Below the pieces are notes generated by a model. It had not been told where the DNA came from. It made no database searches and saw only the letters and a list, made by a program, of their open reading frames with translations. DNA of 64,000 bases from Dipteris shenzhenensis. Its lineage: Eukaryota > Polypodiophyta > Polypodiopsida > Gleicheniales. Shown here piece after piece: positions 35,470-47,185 of the stretch (positions within the stretch are counted from its first letter, which is position 1; every line of letters begins with the position of its first letter). Location: assembly GCA_047967505.1 (NCBI GenBank), contig CM106538.1, one strand, 5' to 3'. A program made the translations under genes and the position numbers.

Positions 35470-35585
35470 TCTCTTAGTGCTTACGGATCGAGTTGGGGCA
35501 AAGTTTTGTGGTTATTCTTGCCCGCTCTCCTCAAGACAGTGCTAAAGGATAGAGTTGGGCAAAGTTTTGTGATAATTCTTAATTT
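35470..35585. repeat. short tandem duplication
   Basis: AGTTGGGGCAAAGTTTTGTG near 35492 recurs as AGTTGGGCAAAGTTTTGTG near 35553, each followed by TATTCTT or AATTCTT, at a spacing of about 62 bases. Confidence 0.6.
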
Positions 35586-35589
35586 TTTT

Positions 35590-36392
35590 GAGAATTTCTC
35601 AGATTTTGAAGTTCTACTTTTGGGTGGTGAACTTTCCTTTTAGCGCCACCTTCCGTCCAATATGCCTACTGCACCCTCAGATTTTAGCCATCTTGAAGAG
35701 TCCACCAGCAAGACATTCTAGTGCAGCAGAGCAACGGCAACACCACCCTCGGTGTTTGTGCTCTTCAAGATTCTCTGCTCTTCTAGTAGTAGTAGCCGGC
35801 TTTTCTCCTCCAAGCTCATGGTGGGTTGGAATTTGGACATAACTTATTCAGCTTTTGGCCAGCTCCCAGAGCTACTCACTTCTTGCCTCCCCCACGCTCC
35901 TAGATCCATGGATTTGCCTCAGACTTCAACTTGGCCCACGCTGCATTGGAAGAAACCCCTCGCTTCGGGAGAATTGATGCAGAGTGCGCTATCTCGTACA
36001 AGAGACACACCTTTCTTCTTTTTGTGTTGCCTTGGCTGGGCAAAGAACTCCTCAAGAGAAGTTTGAAAGGGAGCAGTACATATCCGATGTTACGCCAGAA
36101 GTTAGCCTGTACTCGTATCCAATGGAATCAGAGGAGGCGTCGAGCATTAGAACTGTAAGAGAAAGTTTTGTTTATGTTGTATGAAAGTTTTTTCAGCTAT
36201 TTTCATCAAAAAGTGATCGAAGCCTCACGAAAAGATGTTTTCGTCTGCATGTAATCGAAGGGAAGCCTCACAAAAAGACGGGCACGTAAGACTACAAATT
36301 GAAGGAAGGTTTATGTAGCATATCGATGGTTAGGGAAACGACTACCTTTCTTGCGCGTTCCTATCTTCTGTACAACTGTGTTTCCTTTTTTC
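35590..36392. other. unassigned region with overlapping short frames
   Basis: Plus frames at 35752-36066 and 35931-36184 overlap in different registers, and neither is recognised. Base composition is more gene-like than the transposon regions, but no convincing exon was found. Confidence 0.25.
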
Positions 36393-36485
36393 CTTGTCTC
36401 ATACCTATTGAATATCTATTTTTCTTGTCTCATACCTATTGAATATCTATTTTCCTTGTCTCATACCTATTGAATATATATTTTT
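36393..36485. repeat. 31-bp tandem repeat, three copies
   Basis: CTTGTCTCATACCTATTGAA begins at 36393, 36424 and 36455, giving an exact 31-base period with almost no divergence. Confidence 0.9.
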
Positions 36486-38190
36486 CTTTTGCTCAGTTGA
36501 TAACAACGCACACAATTTGCTTCAACGCGGTGTTGAACTTGCACTTGTGCTTTTTTTTGCTTTTAGATTTAGCAGGTGTTTGCCTCTACTAGCACTAATG
36601 GCTCCTTTGATTTTGCGAGCCCATAGGCTAAGAATGCATCTGCAAACGATGCTGATTCCAAATCCCAAGGTTCCATGCTCCTGGTCCTTGTCGATAGGTT
36701 GAATGGCATAATTTATGGGTGAGAGGTTTGGGTGAAACGCTGCTTGAAAGGCTTGAATCGCTTGATTGTATGAGCTCGTAGTTCAGAATTATCATCGCAT
36801 ACTATCTTCAGTGTAGAAAGCCAGAGTAGGAACTCTCGTGGAGCAGCTAATCCATGAATGCGTGAAGGTCGGTGTAGGGAAGTATCTACATGAAGTCGGT
36901 AGATATTGCTTCTAGTTACCAGTTTCATAAAATTTCTCAAAAACAACTTCTCAAATAGCCGGATGCAGCTTTACATGCTAGGACTTATCGAAAGGACATA
37001 CGAGGGGGAAGCATAAGCAGACATAATGTGACATCTAACATGTAAGATAGTCCTCATGCATAGCAATAGAAGATAGCTATTGATAGCAAGCGTGCCGAAA
37101 TTTATAAAGCTCAAATACACTCTTGATGGATTGCATTGTGACATTTTGATCACGTCGCATGATCCACCATAGAAACAACAGGACCTTTTCGTCATATGGT
37201 ATTTGCAACAAGGAAGCATTAAGTGATCACAAGTTCTGAGCTAATTTCATGCACTTTGTGCAGCAATCATTTGAAGCTATAAGTCATGCATGCAAAGATA
37301 AAAGGGAAAGCAGAATGAGAGGGAAGAATTTTAGGTCGCTTGACGGGAACAATATGGAATAGCTTATGGAACTTCAAGGCATGAAAAGTTTCTTTGAACC
37401 GAGACATTTCAAAGAAGAGAACAAAAACGAGGCCAATTGATTGCTCGCCAGCCGACTAAAGCAACTGTAAATCCTGGTTTCTATCATCATACAGACTTGA
37501 AATGAAAAGGAGTCTTAAATCTTCCAATGATTCTTAGTCCACCATATGACAATCTTAACGCTTAGGCACATAATGGCTCTGGGAAGACCACATGCTTTGT
37601 TCTAAGTTTCAACGTCCTGTGGAAACTAGTATTTGAACATCGGTAGTGACTGTAGTAGTCATCATTTGCACGCAAATCGGATGGTCATTCCCTAAAGCCA
37701 CATTGCCAACCATAACCGTTTGGGTTTTCTTCGTGTCGTCTTATTCATGGCTTTGCAATATTTTCTGCCTGGGGAGTGCATACAATGACAACATCAAAAC
37801 ATTAATCGGGCCTCCATTTGCACGACTTGCAGCATGCATCGAGACAAATGGTGAGCCATCACACCTAGAAGCAGAGTGCCTGTGGACGTTGGTTGCAATT
37901 CAGCTATGTTTGTACCTTGACTTCTAACATTGGAATGAAACGTACAGTGGTGATACGACCAGGTTGAGACCAAACGTAGTTGGAAGGCCCGATAGGTTGT
38001 CATGCGAGAGGGAGATTGTCAGAGCATTTAAGGGAGGAGAAGGAGGAGGGCATAGTGGGAGGGGCCATGGAGTTTAAAGAGAGGAAGAGCAGTAGCAGCA
38101 GAGAGTGAAGGGGAGAGAGGGAGTTGGGAGAGGCGAGCATGAAGATCAATTTCTCCACGCCATCACCTCCTCTGCATTCCCATTAGGTAC
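36486..38190. other. unassigned region
   Basis: No gene was recognised. A/G-rich DNA lies at 38020-38130. A frame at 37646-37927 is short and unsupported. Confidence 0.35.
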
Positions 38191-38249
38191 ATGATCTATG
38201 TACAAGACTCTTACAAAGAGTCTTATATATCTCGTTATGTATAGTACTT

Positions 38250-38503
38250 TGGAGAAATTGATGTGTTTGTTGTTATGCTTGCATAATGAGGAGGTGCTTC
38301 AAAAAGTAGGAAAGTTCACAACGATAACCTCTATATGTGCGATATTTTCAAATTCAACTAGTTATTTAGCAAGAAGGCTTGTTGATCAAGTTGTCATTGG
38401 CAACCCAGGAGGGTCACTTATTACAAGATTTTGAACACGACTCATGTCAAGATACTTGTTTTGTATGAAGCAGACCACATGTTGGCTATGGTAGGCTTCT
38501 GTT
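38250..38503 (+). pseudogene. DEAD-box RNA helicase fragment (DBP5/LOS4-like)
   Basis: The plus strand reads NEEVLQKVGKFTTITSICAIF, then LVDQVVIGNPGG, and after a frameshift near 38415 THVKILVLYEADHMLAM. These match, in order, the segment after motif Ia, motif Ib (VVIGTPG) and motif II (VKILVFDEADHML) of plant DBP5/LOS4-type helicases, which remodel mRNPs during nuclear mRNA export. Motif II has YEAD in place of DEAD, the frame is shifted once, and a stop follows ITRF in the first frame. ATG|GTAGGC at the right end could be a relic 5' splice site. No other helicase exons were found. Confidence 0.75.
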
Positions 38504-38924
38504 TTCTTTTAATACATTTTCCTAATGGGCAATTAATGTCTTACCTATGTGAATGCTATGGCTTGTGCACCGTCTAAAGGTGGCATGCCTAGTTTATGCT
38601 ATATTTTTAATTGAGTCTAGTCAATACTTGTTTGTGTGCTATTTTTTATAAAAAGTCTCAACCTCAAATGCCAATATCCATGATGGGGCGATTTGACATT
38701 AACTTCATTTATTATTTAATATGCGACTTCAGCTTTCCTAACATTTTGTCAAAATAATAGATCTTTCCTTGTTTTGGTCAACATCATCCCCCTGACATAT
38801 CTTTCCATAAAATTTAATCCCGTGAAGAATTTGCTTTGGATTTATTTACGTGCAATATTGTTTTGCAGGTGCGACCTCTAAAGGTTGAAGATTACTATAA
38901 TTTCTTGCTCGATCTGTTCTGCTG
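38504..38924. other. AT-rich DNA beside the helicase fragment
   Basis: This could be a relic intron, since TTTTGCAG near 38862 resembles a 3' splice site, but the sequence after it does not read as helicase. Confidence 0.25.
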
Positions 38925-39345
38925 ATTGCCAGAAAAGCTATTTGCCAAATGCCAAAAAGCTGGTCTACCAATAGCCACAAAATTTATTCTACTATAAAAG
39001 CTATTTTTGCAAAAATATATACTACAAAAAAACTATTCCATAAAAAATGGCTTTATGCCAACCAAACGGGCTTTATACCTACCAAATGGGCTTATGCCTG
39101 CCTAGCAAGCTGTATGCCTGCCTAACGAGCTTTATGCCTGCCAATGAAAAGATTATTGTCTACTAGATAGGAAAAAAAAGGAAGTTGCCATCGGCTCCAT
39201 CAAGAAAGTTTACATACTGCCAAAAAATTTATTCTACCAAAAACATTGTTCTGCCCAAAAGACTATTTTGCCAAAAAAGCTATTTTGGAAAACTATATAC
39301 AGCCAAAAAAGCTATTGTGCCAAAAGGTTCTGTTGGGAAAGTTAT
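38925..39345. repeat. cluster of degenerate ~20-bp GCCAAAAAGCTATT repeats
   Basis: TGCCAAAAAGCTATTTTGCC-like units recur many times. A variant block (GGGCTTTATGCCTACCAAA, GCCTGCCTAACGAGCTTTAT) lies at 39050-39150, and the pattern returns at 39215-39345. Period is loosely 18-24 bases. Confidence 0.65.
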
Positions 39346-39349
39346 CTTG

Positions 39350-39640
39350 CAAACCTACTTATCAATAATGTGTGATAGCCGATCCTCTGTTGGAGCAGGG
39401 ACCGGCTGGTGAATTACTTTTTGGAATGCAACAAAATGGGCCGACATGCAAACAGAGAATTCCTTTTGTCCATGAAAGTCTGCCTGATACGGTTTGCAGA
39501 GCTATTATTAAAACTAGTTGGTTGCGAATGAACTGCTGCTTTGGTGGTGTTTTACGGGCTGCCGACTGCAAATCTTTTTGCACCCTTGTTCAGTCACCAC
39601 CTTTCTAGTGGGTATTGTGATTTAAGGGTAGAAAGTGTCT
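39350..39640. other. unrecognised open frame region
   Basis: A 78-codon plus frame (39372-39608) with higher G+C reads as plausible protein, but it matches nothing I recognise and lacks splice support. Confidence 0.2.
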
Positions 39641-39714
39641 TTATGGGGGTCAGGGCCAGGAACTCTGGCATTTTTCAGCAACATCTTGCCTCACATTTTT
39701 AAATCTAGAATGCT

Positions 39715-39715
<1 letters not shown>

Positions 39716-39754
<39 letters not shown>

Positions 39755-39780
39755 CATATATATACATATATATACATATG
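39716..39780. repeat. (TA/CATATA)n microsatellite
   Basis: An AT dinucleotide run is interrupted by TGTATATACA blocks and is largely self-complementary, so it could extrude a cruciform. Confidence 0.9.
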
Positions 39781-42700
39781 TAGGACCGCGAGAAGCCGGG
39801 GAATTTTTTGGATCATCTCTTCCGACAAAGGGACCAGCCCTGACTATGGCACTGTCTGCTACCAAGCTTGATTGACTGCTCTTCAGGCCTCCCTGGCTTT
39901 CCTGCACCTCCCAGACTACTCTAAGAGATGAATTCCAGGGTCAGGTCCTGACTTTCAATAATGCCTGCATCATTCTTCATATCCTTGCCGTGCTCTTTAT
40001 TCTCTTGTTTAATTGTTCGTCTTTATTATCTCTTGTATCCACTTGTCTTTCAAACGGATTGTTTTACTCGAGACTGCGCAAATTTGGGTCATGCGACCAT
40101 AGCAAATATCTTGTGATCTCAAGATTGATCATGTGTAGGACCACTATTTGCAATTTTCCAAGCCTCGATTTCCTTTGATTGGCAAAACTTAATAGTCCAG
40201 CTACAAAAGTCGCATACTTTTTGTAAACAATGTAGGTGAATTTCTTATGGCGGGTCTTGCTTGCATTATTTTAGATCAGACATATTGAGTCCTTTTATTA
40301 ATTATAGTCCCAATCTCTGTGGCATACTATGGTTCGCATCGCTTAAATTTATCTACATATCTGTGTAAACGTTTGAAGTACACCAGGATTAAACACTGGC
40401 CAACAAAACTTTCTCTTGACGCACGTAGTCCTCTACACATAGTTACAAATCTCCAGCAATAAAACACAAGCAAACTATGCCCATCAATTTTGTCCCCTTG
40501 TGATGAGAGGGCATGCCCTTTTACAGAATTTTCACCATGTCTTTCTCTAAATTCTCTCAGCTACACTTGTTCTCATGCTTCCCCATGCTGCTAGCCTTAT
40601 CCTAGCATCCTCGCCAACTTCCATCATGGTCGCAACAGGTCTTGGCTGCAGCACCCTTCTACCGTTGTGAAGCAATAGTCAAATCAAGGGCCCACCCTTT
40701 TGGCTTGGTTCCTTCATATTTCGGCTTTGCCTATGCCTCACCTTTGCTTCCACTTTTGCCCTTTTCCCTTCACCTTTGTCCTTTGCCTTCACCTTTTGCC
40801 CTTTGGCCTTTGCATTGGTTCTTCTATTCATGCTGTCAGCAGGTCTGGAACTTGTCATTCATCTTCTAGCCAAACCTTTTCTCTTTGTCCTTCATCTTGG
40901 TCTTCATCTTTGATGTCAACACTACTTTTCTTTGCTATTAAGAAGGCTCATAGTGGATCTAATAGCTTAAAGGCCTAAAATATTGGAATACAATAAAAAA
41001 TGCATAAGATATCCCCAAGGCGTGTGAGGTGCCTAATAATGATGTCATGACAGATCTAAAATCGTAGATCCAACCACTAATCTACATCAAGTATGGACTT
41101 TTTACTATAGCCGTGAGTGCATGCTAAAACAATGAGGTTCCCGAGTTTCTCTATGGCCAAACTTGATAATGTCCAATACACTGGGATAGGGCTACACTCA
41201 TGCATAAATGTCCTCATGCTATGGAATGATCTAGTAATTTCAGTGGTGGTGGTCACTAGATCCAAGTGTGGGGCAATCTAACCTAGTTGCATTGATGCTA
41301 TAGTGCAGTGCAATCCAACCTAATTGCATTGATGTTATAGTAATCTACTGATCTAAATTGCCAATAGAAATTGAGTCCAAGAACATCATATGCTTCGTGT
41401 CAAAGGTGAAAGCATATATGATGTGTGCTAGAATGAAATACCAAAGGAGCTGGATGTGCAGAGGCATGCATCTCTGCATGCTACTGGAGATGTGAGAGCC
41501 TTTTATTGAGGACTTACCTACTACAAATCTACATGGTCACTACTAAAGTCTTGCTATGTACATGCATCATCTAAGGTGATAGCAGATGGAGTTAGATCCA
41601 TGCATACATGTGATGGCTATACATCACTAGAATCAAGCGGCGTTGATGTAGATGGGAGTGCCTCGTTTGAGGGCATACCTACAAATGTGCATGATTACAA
41701 ATTGGAGGTTGATCCATGCTAGCATACGATGCATGTAGTTCTATTATCTTAAGAATAAGGAGGTGAGAACTAGAATTATATACTGATATATACCCTTTGG
41801 TAAGAAAAGGCTGAAGTTCTCTTTCCACTCATAGATTTGATCCAGAGTGGTGAATGGTGTATCATCAATATGACGTGATGGTGAATAGTTCTCTAAAGAT
41901 TGTCTAGCGCTCTATGCCAGAGCCTTACTTGTGTATTGTTGAGAGTGTCTACCCATGAGAACACTATGTGTGAGCTACCGCTATGGGGAATTTGTAATGC
42001 TTAGATAATTGTAGGCTTATGTTTAACAGTCTGAGTCAATTTAACGTAACTAATGAAGTCATGTAGAGCATGCTATAATAGTTATTTCAGTTCATCTATT
42101 GTTCATTGCATCATGCTTGTTGAGTTGAAGTGTAGGTCATTTTTATTGTAGTTTTTCTTGTTGCATAGGTGCTTTGTTGCCTGCTTGGCGCTACTCTATG
42201 TCAAAGTGCTATTGTTGCCTTGTAGGTGTTGCTTCTTACCATTTTTAATATACTGAGTAGTAGTTTTGCATTACTTGATGCCCTTTAGTTCTTTTTGCCT
42301 CTATGCTTTAGGTCATTGTAGTAGCTAACTACTTAGCTAATTTTATTTCTTTGCAGTTGCTTGTTTGTTGACTACTTTGTGAGAAAAAGGGAACTCTCTC
42401 TTTATTTTTTGCAAAGAACCTGACAAGGAGCCTCTGAAAACCTTAGGCAAGAACCCTTACAAAAATCTCAACTCACAGACCTTATAGAGTAAATCCTAAA
42501 CATACTCACTCAAGAGAGGATAACTAGAGGAGCTCCATGAAGTTGGAATGAATATCTTTTTGAATAACTAAAGAGGAAGATGAGCTCTACAAGAAGAGAT
42601 AAATGAGAAATGGAGATGCCTCTCGATGAAAGAAAGGCCTCAGACCATGACACGAGTAAGGGCTTACACCTGGTTTGAATCCGTCCCACTCGGAGGAATG

Positions 42701-43492
42701 CATTCTTGGTGATAAAGGAAAACTAAATGACCTGTGGGAAGTGATAAGGGCAGTAGTGATGTAGTGCATTTGGAAACACAAAAATGCAATGGTATTCTAT
42801 AAAAGTCTTAGTGCAGTATCACTTTGAAGATGAAGTGCTAACAGAGCTAAGGAGAGTCCTCAACTATTTTGGAAGGAAGCATGTTATCTCAGCATTAATA
42901 GATTGGGTGATCTATGCCTAGCATGCAGGAGGTTGCAACCTTTTTTGTATCCTTATCCTTTGCTTTAGCGCTCTTTAAAAAAAAAACCTATATAGAGTTT
43001 CCAAAAATACGTAGAATACCAAAGGAAAGTATTCATTAAAAATATACTAAGGTACTTTATGTTCTCCCTTCTTTTAACAAGTCTTCCATAGGTGAGCTTT
43101 TTATGACACACAAATGTTCAATCTTTCATCAAACTCATATCTCACCATCCTTTCTAGATTTGGCCTAGAATTGAATTAAGGAGTTTGAAGACATTGGTCT
43201 CATGGATAGTTAGCTCATGGCATGGTTTAGGATTGGGACTCTAATTCCCACTCTAAACCATTCTAAAAAAAGCCACACTTTTTCTCATCTTGAAGTAGGC
43301 CCAAATATAGTGAAATATTGGAGGATACCTGTACTAAACCTAGCGGACATTGGCTACTAAACTGAGAGGACATGTAAGGGTAGTCGTGATCTTTCTCATA
43401 AGATGTAGGGTGAAATGCTGAGGATCGATGAGGACTAATTAATTTGTTAGCACTACCTTCCAGGCAGTGCTATCGTTACACTTTTCATAAAA
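39781..43492. other. long gene-free stretch
   Basis: No gene was recognised in about 3.7 kb. Small items are a pyrimidine-rich block with repeated CCTTTTGCC (40735-40815) and a 37-bp tandem duplication (41274-41347). All open frames are short and unrecognised. Confidence 0.4.
41274..41347. repeat. 37-bp tandem duplication
   Basis: CAATCTAACCTAGTTGCATT at 41274 recurs at 41311 as CAATCCAACCTAATTGCATT, each followed by GATG(C/T)TATAGT. Confidence 0.8.
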
Positions 43493-43620
43493 AAGTGTCC
43501 CACACCATTTTTCGCCAAGTGGCCCCCTACTATTTTGGTTCTCTCTCTCTCAAAGTGTCCCACACCATTTTTCGCCAAGTGGCCCCCTACTATTTTGGTT
43601 CTCTCTCTCTCTCTCTCTCT
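43493..43620. repeat. perfect 60-bp tandem duplication ending in (CT)n
   Basis: Bases 43493-43550 are repeated exactly at 43553-43610. Both begin AAGTGTCCCACACCATTTTT and end in CTCTCTCTCT. The second copy runs into a longer CT tract. The identity implies a very recent event. It lies about 350 bases upstream of the fructokinase start codon. Confidence 0.95.
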
Positions 43621-43799
43621 CACTCACTGAGTTTGCAAATCATTCGAATTTTCCTATACACGGGCTTCCATTAGAGGTGTTGCAAATTAATCATTCATTC
43701 ATCTTCACAATTATTTTCCTTTGAGAGAACCAATTGAAGGGAGTACCTCTACTCACTTGTTTGTTTTCTTTTTTTATCTGTAGGTTTTTTTTCTGAGAG

Positions 43800-43959
43800 C
43801 CGTGTCTAAATAAAATCAATTTCGTGTTTCTCTCTCTCGCGAGGCGTGCTCCCCCTGAGTGGGGCTTCCTAGCTCGCCTCTTTCCTTCTCCGTTGATGTT
43901 GCGTCACCCTCCTCCCTTCCCCTTCCGCGCATTCCAGCTCCTCAGATTTCCCTCCCACC
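43800..43959 (+). promoter_or_regulatory. probable promoter/5' UTR of the fructokinase gene
   Basis: A CTAAATAAAAT stretch near 43807 could act as a weak TATA element. It is followed by a pyrimidine patch (TCTCTCTCTC) and C-rich 5' UTR-like DNA up to the ATG at 43960. Composition changes sharply to G+C-rich here. Confidence 0.4.
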
Positions 43960-45404
43960 ATGGCCTCCTTTGCCTTTAGCTCCATCGTTTTTGCTTCCCC
44001 CGAGATCTCCGCCCCTTCCACTCGCTCCAATCCTCCCCCTTCTCCCTTCTTCTCCGCCTCCAACTCATCATCCACAACCACTTCCAACAGCCTCTCCCCA
44101 TTGAATTTTGTTCGAAGCTCCTGTCTCGTCTCCAAGCTCAGCTTTCGTAAAGGAAGGAACGGGCAACTTTCTGGCGTCCAGAATATCAGTCCAGGAGTTA
44201 TTAATTCGTCGAGAACACAACGCCATCGAGGTGTGACTCTTAAAATTGTTGCATATCTTTGATCGCTCCCGAAGGAGATCGCTGTTCATTTCAAATATCC
44301 TTTGCTGAGCTTGTTTTCAGTGATCCGATGCGTGTAATCGTTTCCTTGCAGTGACGTCGTCCGTCACTGGCGTTTTTCCGAAAGTCCTAGCGAGACCACA
44401 AAAGTTTTGTTTTGACTGGTCAAATTTTAAATTGTGGAGTGTTGCTGCGGGTAGATCTATCAGTAAGAAAGTGCGCTGTGCTCGCTCAATTTTGATTTGT
44501 GTAATTTGACAGCTCAATTTTGATGTGTGTAATTTGACAGCGAGAATTCACGTGGTGAGGAACTTATTGCGAACTGTCTTAGGGAACTCGTGATTTACAA
44601 CACCACGACAGACGAAAATCATAAATATCGGAAACTTAAATACAGCCGTTGCATGTACACGCCTCAGTAAATCTGGAGATTCAAGACCTTTCGCGATTCA
44701 GAGTGTTGAAAAATGCGCAAGTTGTTATCCGTAGTTATTCTCTAAGCTACCTCACCTATTCATCAGCGCTGATGGCATTGTCCAAGGCATGCACTACTCA
44801 TGAAGACTTTGGTTGAAGCTTTACGTTCTGTCATCCTCCCTAAGTCCGCTTGATTCCTTACGGACTGAAGTCAACCCCGTAGGCTGTCGCCGGGACGTCG
44901 AAACTGTCTTTTTCCGCTGCGTAATTTGTTTGTTTTTACCTTCGCTTTCCAGTAAGCTCTAATTTGTAATTAGATAATTCTAGCCTTGTGAATGAAAACT
45001 CCATATTGTTCGTTTCTACGGGGAATGAAAACATACAAATAAGATGGATTTAACTTTTTAATTCGTTTGTGCGCTGCATTCTTTAACCGATGCATAGCTG
45101 CTGTCAAACTTATTTGATAGATTTCCTCTCTGGACGGATTTGCTTTGCGCTTCGTAAACCTGAATCGGAATATTACTATTTTACAGAATATGTGAGAGCC
45201 GCATCTTCAGAGGACAATGGGACACCAACAGGGTTGTTGCCATTGGTGGTTTGTTTTGGGGAAATGCTGATAGACTTTGTACCAACGGTTGGTGGAGTCT
45301 CCCTGGCTGAAGCACCAGCTTTTAAGAAATCCCCTGGAGGTGCACCAGCAAATGTCGCAGTGGGCATTGCCCGGCTCGGTGGCAGATCGGCCTTCATTGG
45401 AAAG
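43960..45404 (+). CDS. plastid-type fructokinase, exons 1 and 2 only (pfkB family)
   Basis: Exon 1 is 43960-44230 (90 codons plus one base). It starts [14 protein letters not shown] and is Ser-rich, like a plastid transit peptide. The intron starts GTGTGA and ends TTTTACAG at 45186. Exon 2, 45187-45404, restores the frame exactly and ends on a codon boundary before GTTCAT. It encodes [14 protein letters not shown] (residues 111-124) and [18 protein letters not shown] (139-156), the N-terminal sugar-binding region and first pfkB signature of plant fructokinases. These phosphorylate fructose to fructose 6-phosphate with ATP. The other ~200 residues, including the C-terminal ATP/catalytic GAGD motif, are not in the window. 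Either the next intron exceeds 18.5 kb and holds E1-E4, or the gene is truncated. Confidence 0.85.
44231..45186 (+). other. intron 1 of the fructokinase gene
   Basis: It is 956 bases, GT...AG, with a T-rich 3' end (TATTACTATTTTACAG). It contains a short direct repeat of CTCAATTTTGAT(G/T)TGTGTAATTTGACAG at about 44484 and 44513. Confidence 0.75.
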
Positions 45405-46390
45405 GTTCATATTAGTAGCTCTCAATTCTGATTTTTAAAATTAAAATTATGCAATCTACCCACATCTGACAGTATGTCTGCTGACGTGATCATTCCCAGG
45501 CAGTTATGCTAGGTGATTTCTGTAACTTTGAGTTTTGTGAAAGGAGCAAATTATGGGCAGGCCTTTGTGTCTTGAGCCTGCGATGTTTTAGTCTGTTTCT
45601 TTTATATAACAGATTTGGATGGTGTCTGAGCCTTGAGATTACCGTAAAAGGTGCTAGGACTGACGTATGTACTGATAGTTTTAATGCTCAATGCTATGAT
45701 GTTTGTCCCTTCTCTGCTCTGTGGCCACCTTAGAGAACTTTTTCTTTCTGTAGAAAGTAATGAGTTCACGATCTTATTAATTTGAAACATGAGTGGAAAG
45801 TCAACATTTGTTATGGCATCTGAACATTACTCGAGGGAGATGCCCTTGTAAAGGCGAGTCATAGCAGATACAGAGATGTGAGTGAGATAAGACAGCTCAG
45901 GTTGGGTCAGATCACCACTGTGCTTTGGAATACTTGCTTGCTTCTCATTGAGCTTGATCTTGTCATGGTGTCTAACTGGATGAAGACTGATGTTGTCTCC
46001 TCTCCGAACTTGATGTGACTAGTTACAAGAAGAGGAGGATGCAGACCGATGTCTCCGCTTTCCATCTCTAAACCTATGTTCACCATGTTTATTGGAATTG
46101 TCCTTGTCTAGTTCATTTTCTCTGATCTTTGGCTTGAGTCTAAGTGAGCTCGCGGCTTGCAACAAGAAGCCACTCATCTCTTCAAATATTTTTATGTTTA
46201 TCCCCTCAGTTGTGTCAAATACTTTTAGCACTCCAAATACGCTCCTTAGGCTTCTCTGGTTCCACATGCAAAGCCAACCCTTTTAGGAATGTGGGAGAAA
46301 CTATATTCCATCAGAACAAGGAGCCATGTATTGCCGCTTCAATTTGCGAGAGCTAGTGGTGAGGACTCGTGTTAACATATTTACAATATA
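45405..46390. other. start of intron 2 or gene flank
   Basis: No fructokinase exon 3 (expected to start near VGxDEFG) was found on the plus strand. The minus frame 46019-46267 is not recognised. No other feature is seen. Confidence 0.4.
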
Positions 46391-46567
46391 CCAGGATTTC
46401 GGCTAGGCTTTAAAGGAGAGGGAGAGAAGCAATCTTTATAGTTGAGTATGATGAAGGGCTGGAGCTGCCCTAGGAAATGGCTGAAAACCAGCATGCTCTG
46501 AGGAAGGAACCTTCAAGCTATCTGGAATAGCAACATGATGAAGAAAAGGAGCTGATCTGAGGCAGAA

Positions 46568-46708
46568 GGAGCTGATCTGGAGCAGAGGAGCAGAAGGGGA
46601 CAGATCTGGAGTAGGATGGGACAGATCTGGAGCAGAAGGAGCTGATCTGGAGCAGAGGAGCAGAAGGGGACAGATCTTGGAGTAGGATGGGACAGATCTG
46701 GAGCAGAA
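46568..46708. repeat. 70-bp minisatellite, two copies plus partials
   Basis: Units start at 46568 and 46638 and differ mainly by one inserted T. Shorter GACAGATCTGGAGCAGAAG pieces continue to about 46770, followed by GAGGCAGCA/GAGGCAGAA repeats at 46805-46860. Confidence 0.85.
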
Positions 46709-46978
46709 GGGACAGAGCTGAAGTAGAGGAGCAGATCTGAGCAGAGGAGCAGAAGTTGGGACAGATCTGGAGGAGAGGATGGAGCAGCTAGGAGGCAGGA
46801 AGGAGAGGCAGAAGAGGAGGCAGCAGAGGAGGCAGAAGAGGAGGCAGCAGTGAAGGCAGATCTGAAGAGGAGAGGCTGATGGAGCAGGCGGGCCTGCAGC
46901 AAAAGATGGAGGAGATGAGGAGCAGCTGCAGGTCCTGCAAGGAAGTGTGGGGGCAGATGCCTTTTATAGGCGAGACCT

Positions 46979-47110
46979 AGCTGGTCGGCCAGCTGGTCGG
47001 TAGGTCTGCCAGCTGGTCGGTGGGCATGCCAGCTGGTCGGCCAACTGGTCGGCTAGTTCTGGTCGGCCAGACCAGCTGGTCTTTCTGGCCACTTGGTTGG
47101 CTGAGATGGC
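46979..47110. repeat. CCAGCTGGTCGG short tandem repeat
   Basis: CAGCTGGTCGG recurs six or more times at about 20-base spacing. CCAGCTGG is itself palindromic. Confidence 0.8.
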
Positions 47111-47185
47111 TGGCCTTTTGGCTGGCCTGTGAGCTGTTGAATTGCCCCATAAATTGGGGATTTTTTAGTTGCTGAATAAATACCA

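Noticed and set aside
38203-38223. Short perfect hairpin AAGACTCTTACAAAGAGTCTT
   Set aside because: A nine-base stem with a three-base loop and no U-tract or family. It is expected by chance in a window this size.
43859-44289. Other plus and minus frames over fructokinase exon 1
   Set aside because: Only the frame starting at 43960 joins exon 2 in phase to pfkB motifs.
46513-46902. 129-codon minus frame rich in Leu, Ser and Pro
   Set aside because: It is the translation of a 70-bp minisatellite and GAGGCAG repeats. The residue repeats follow the DNA repeats.
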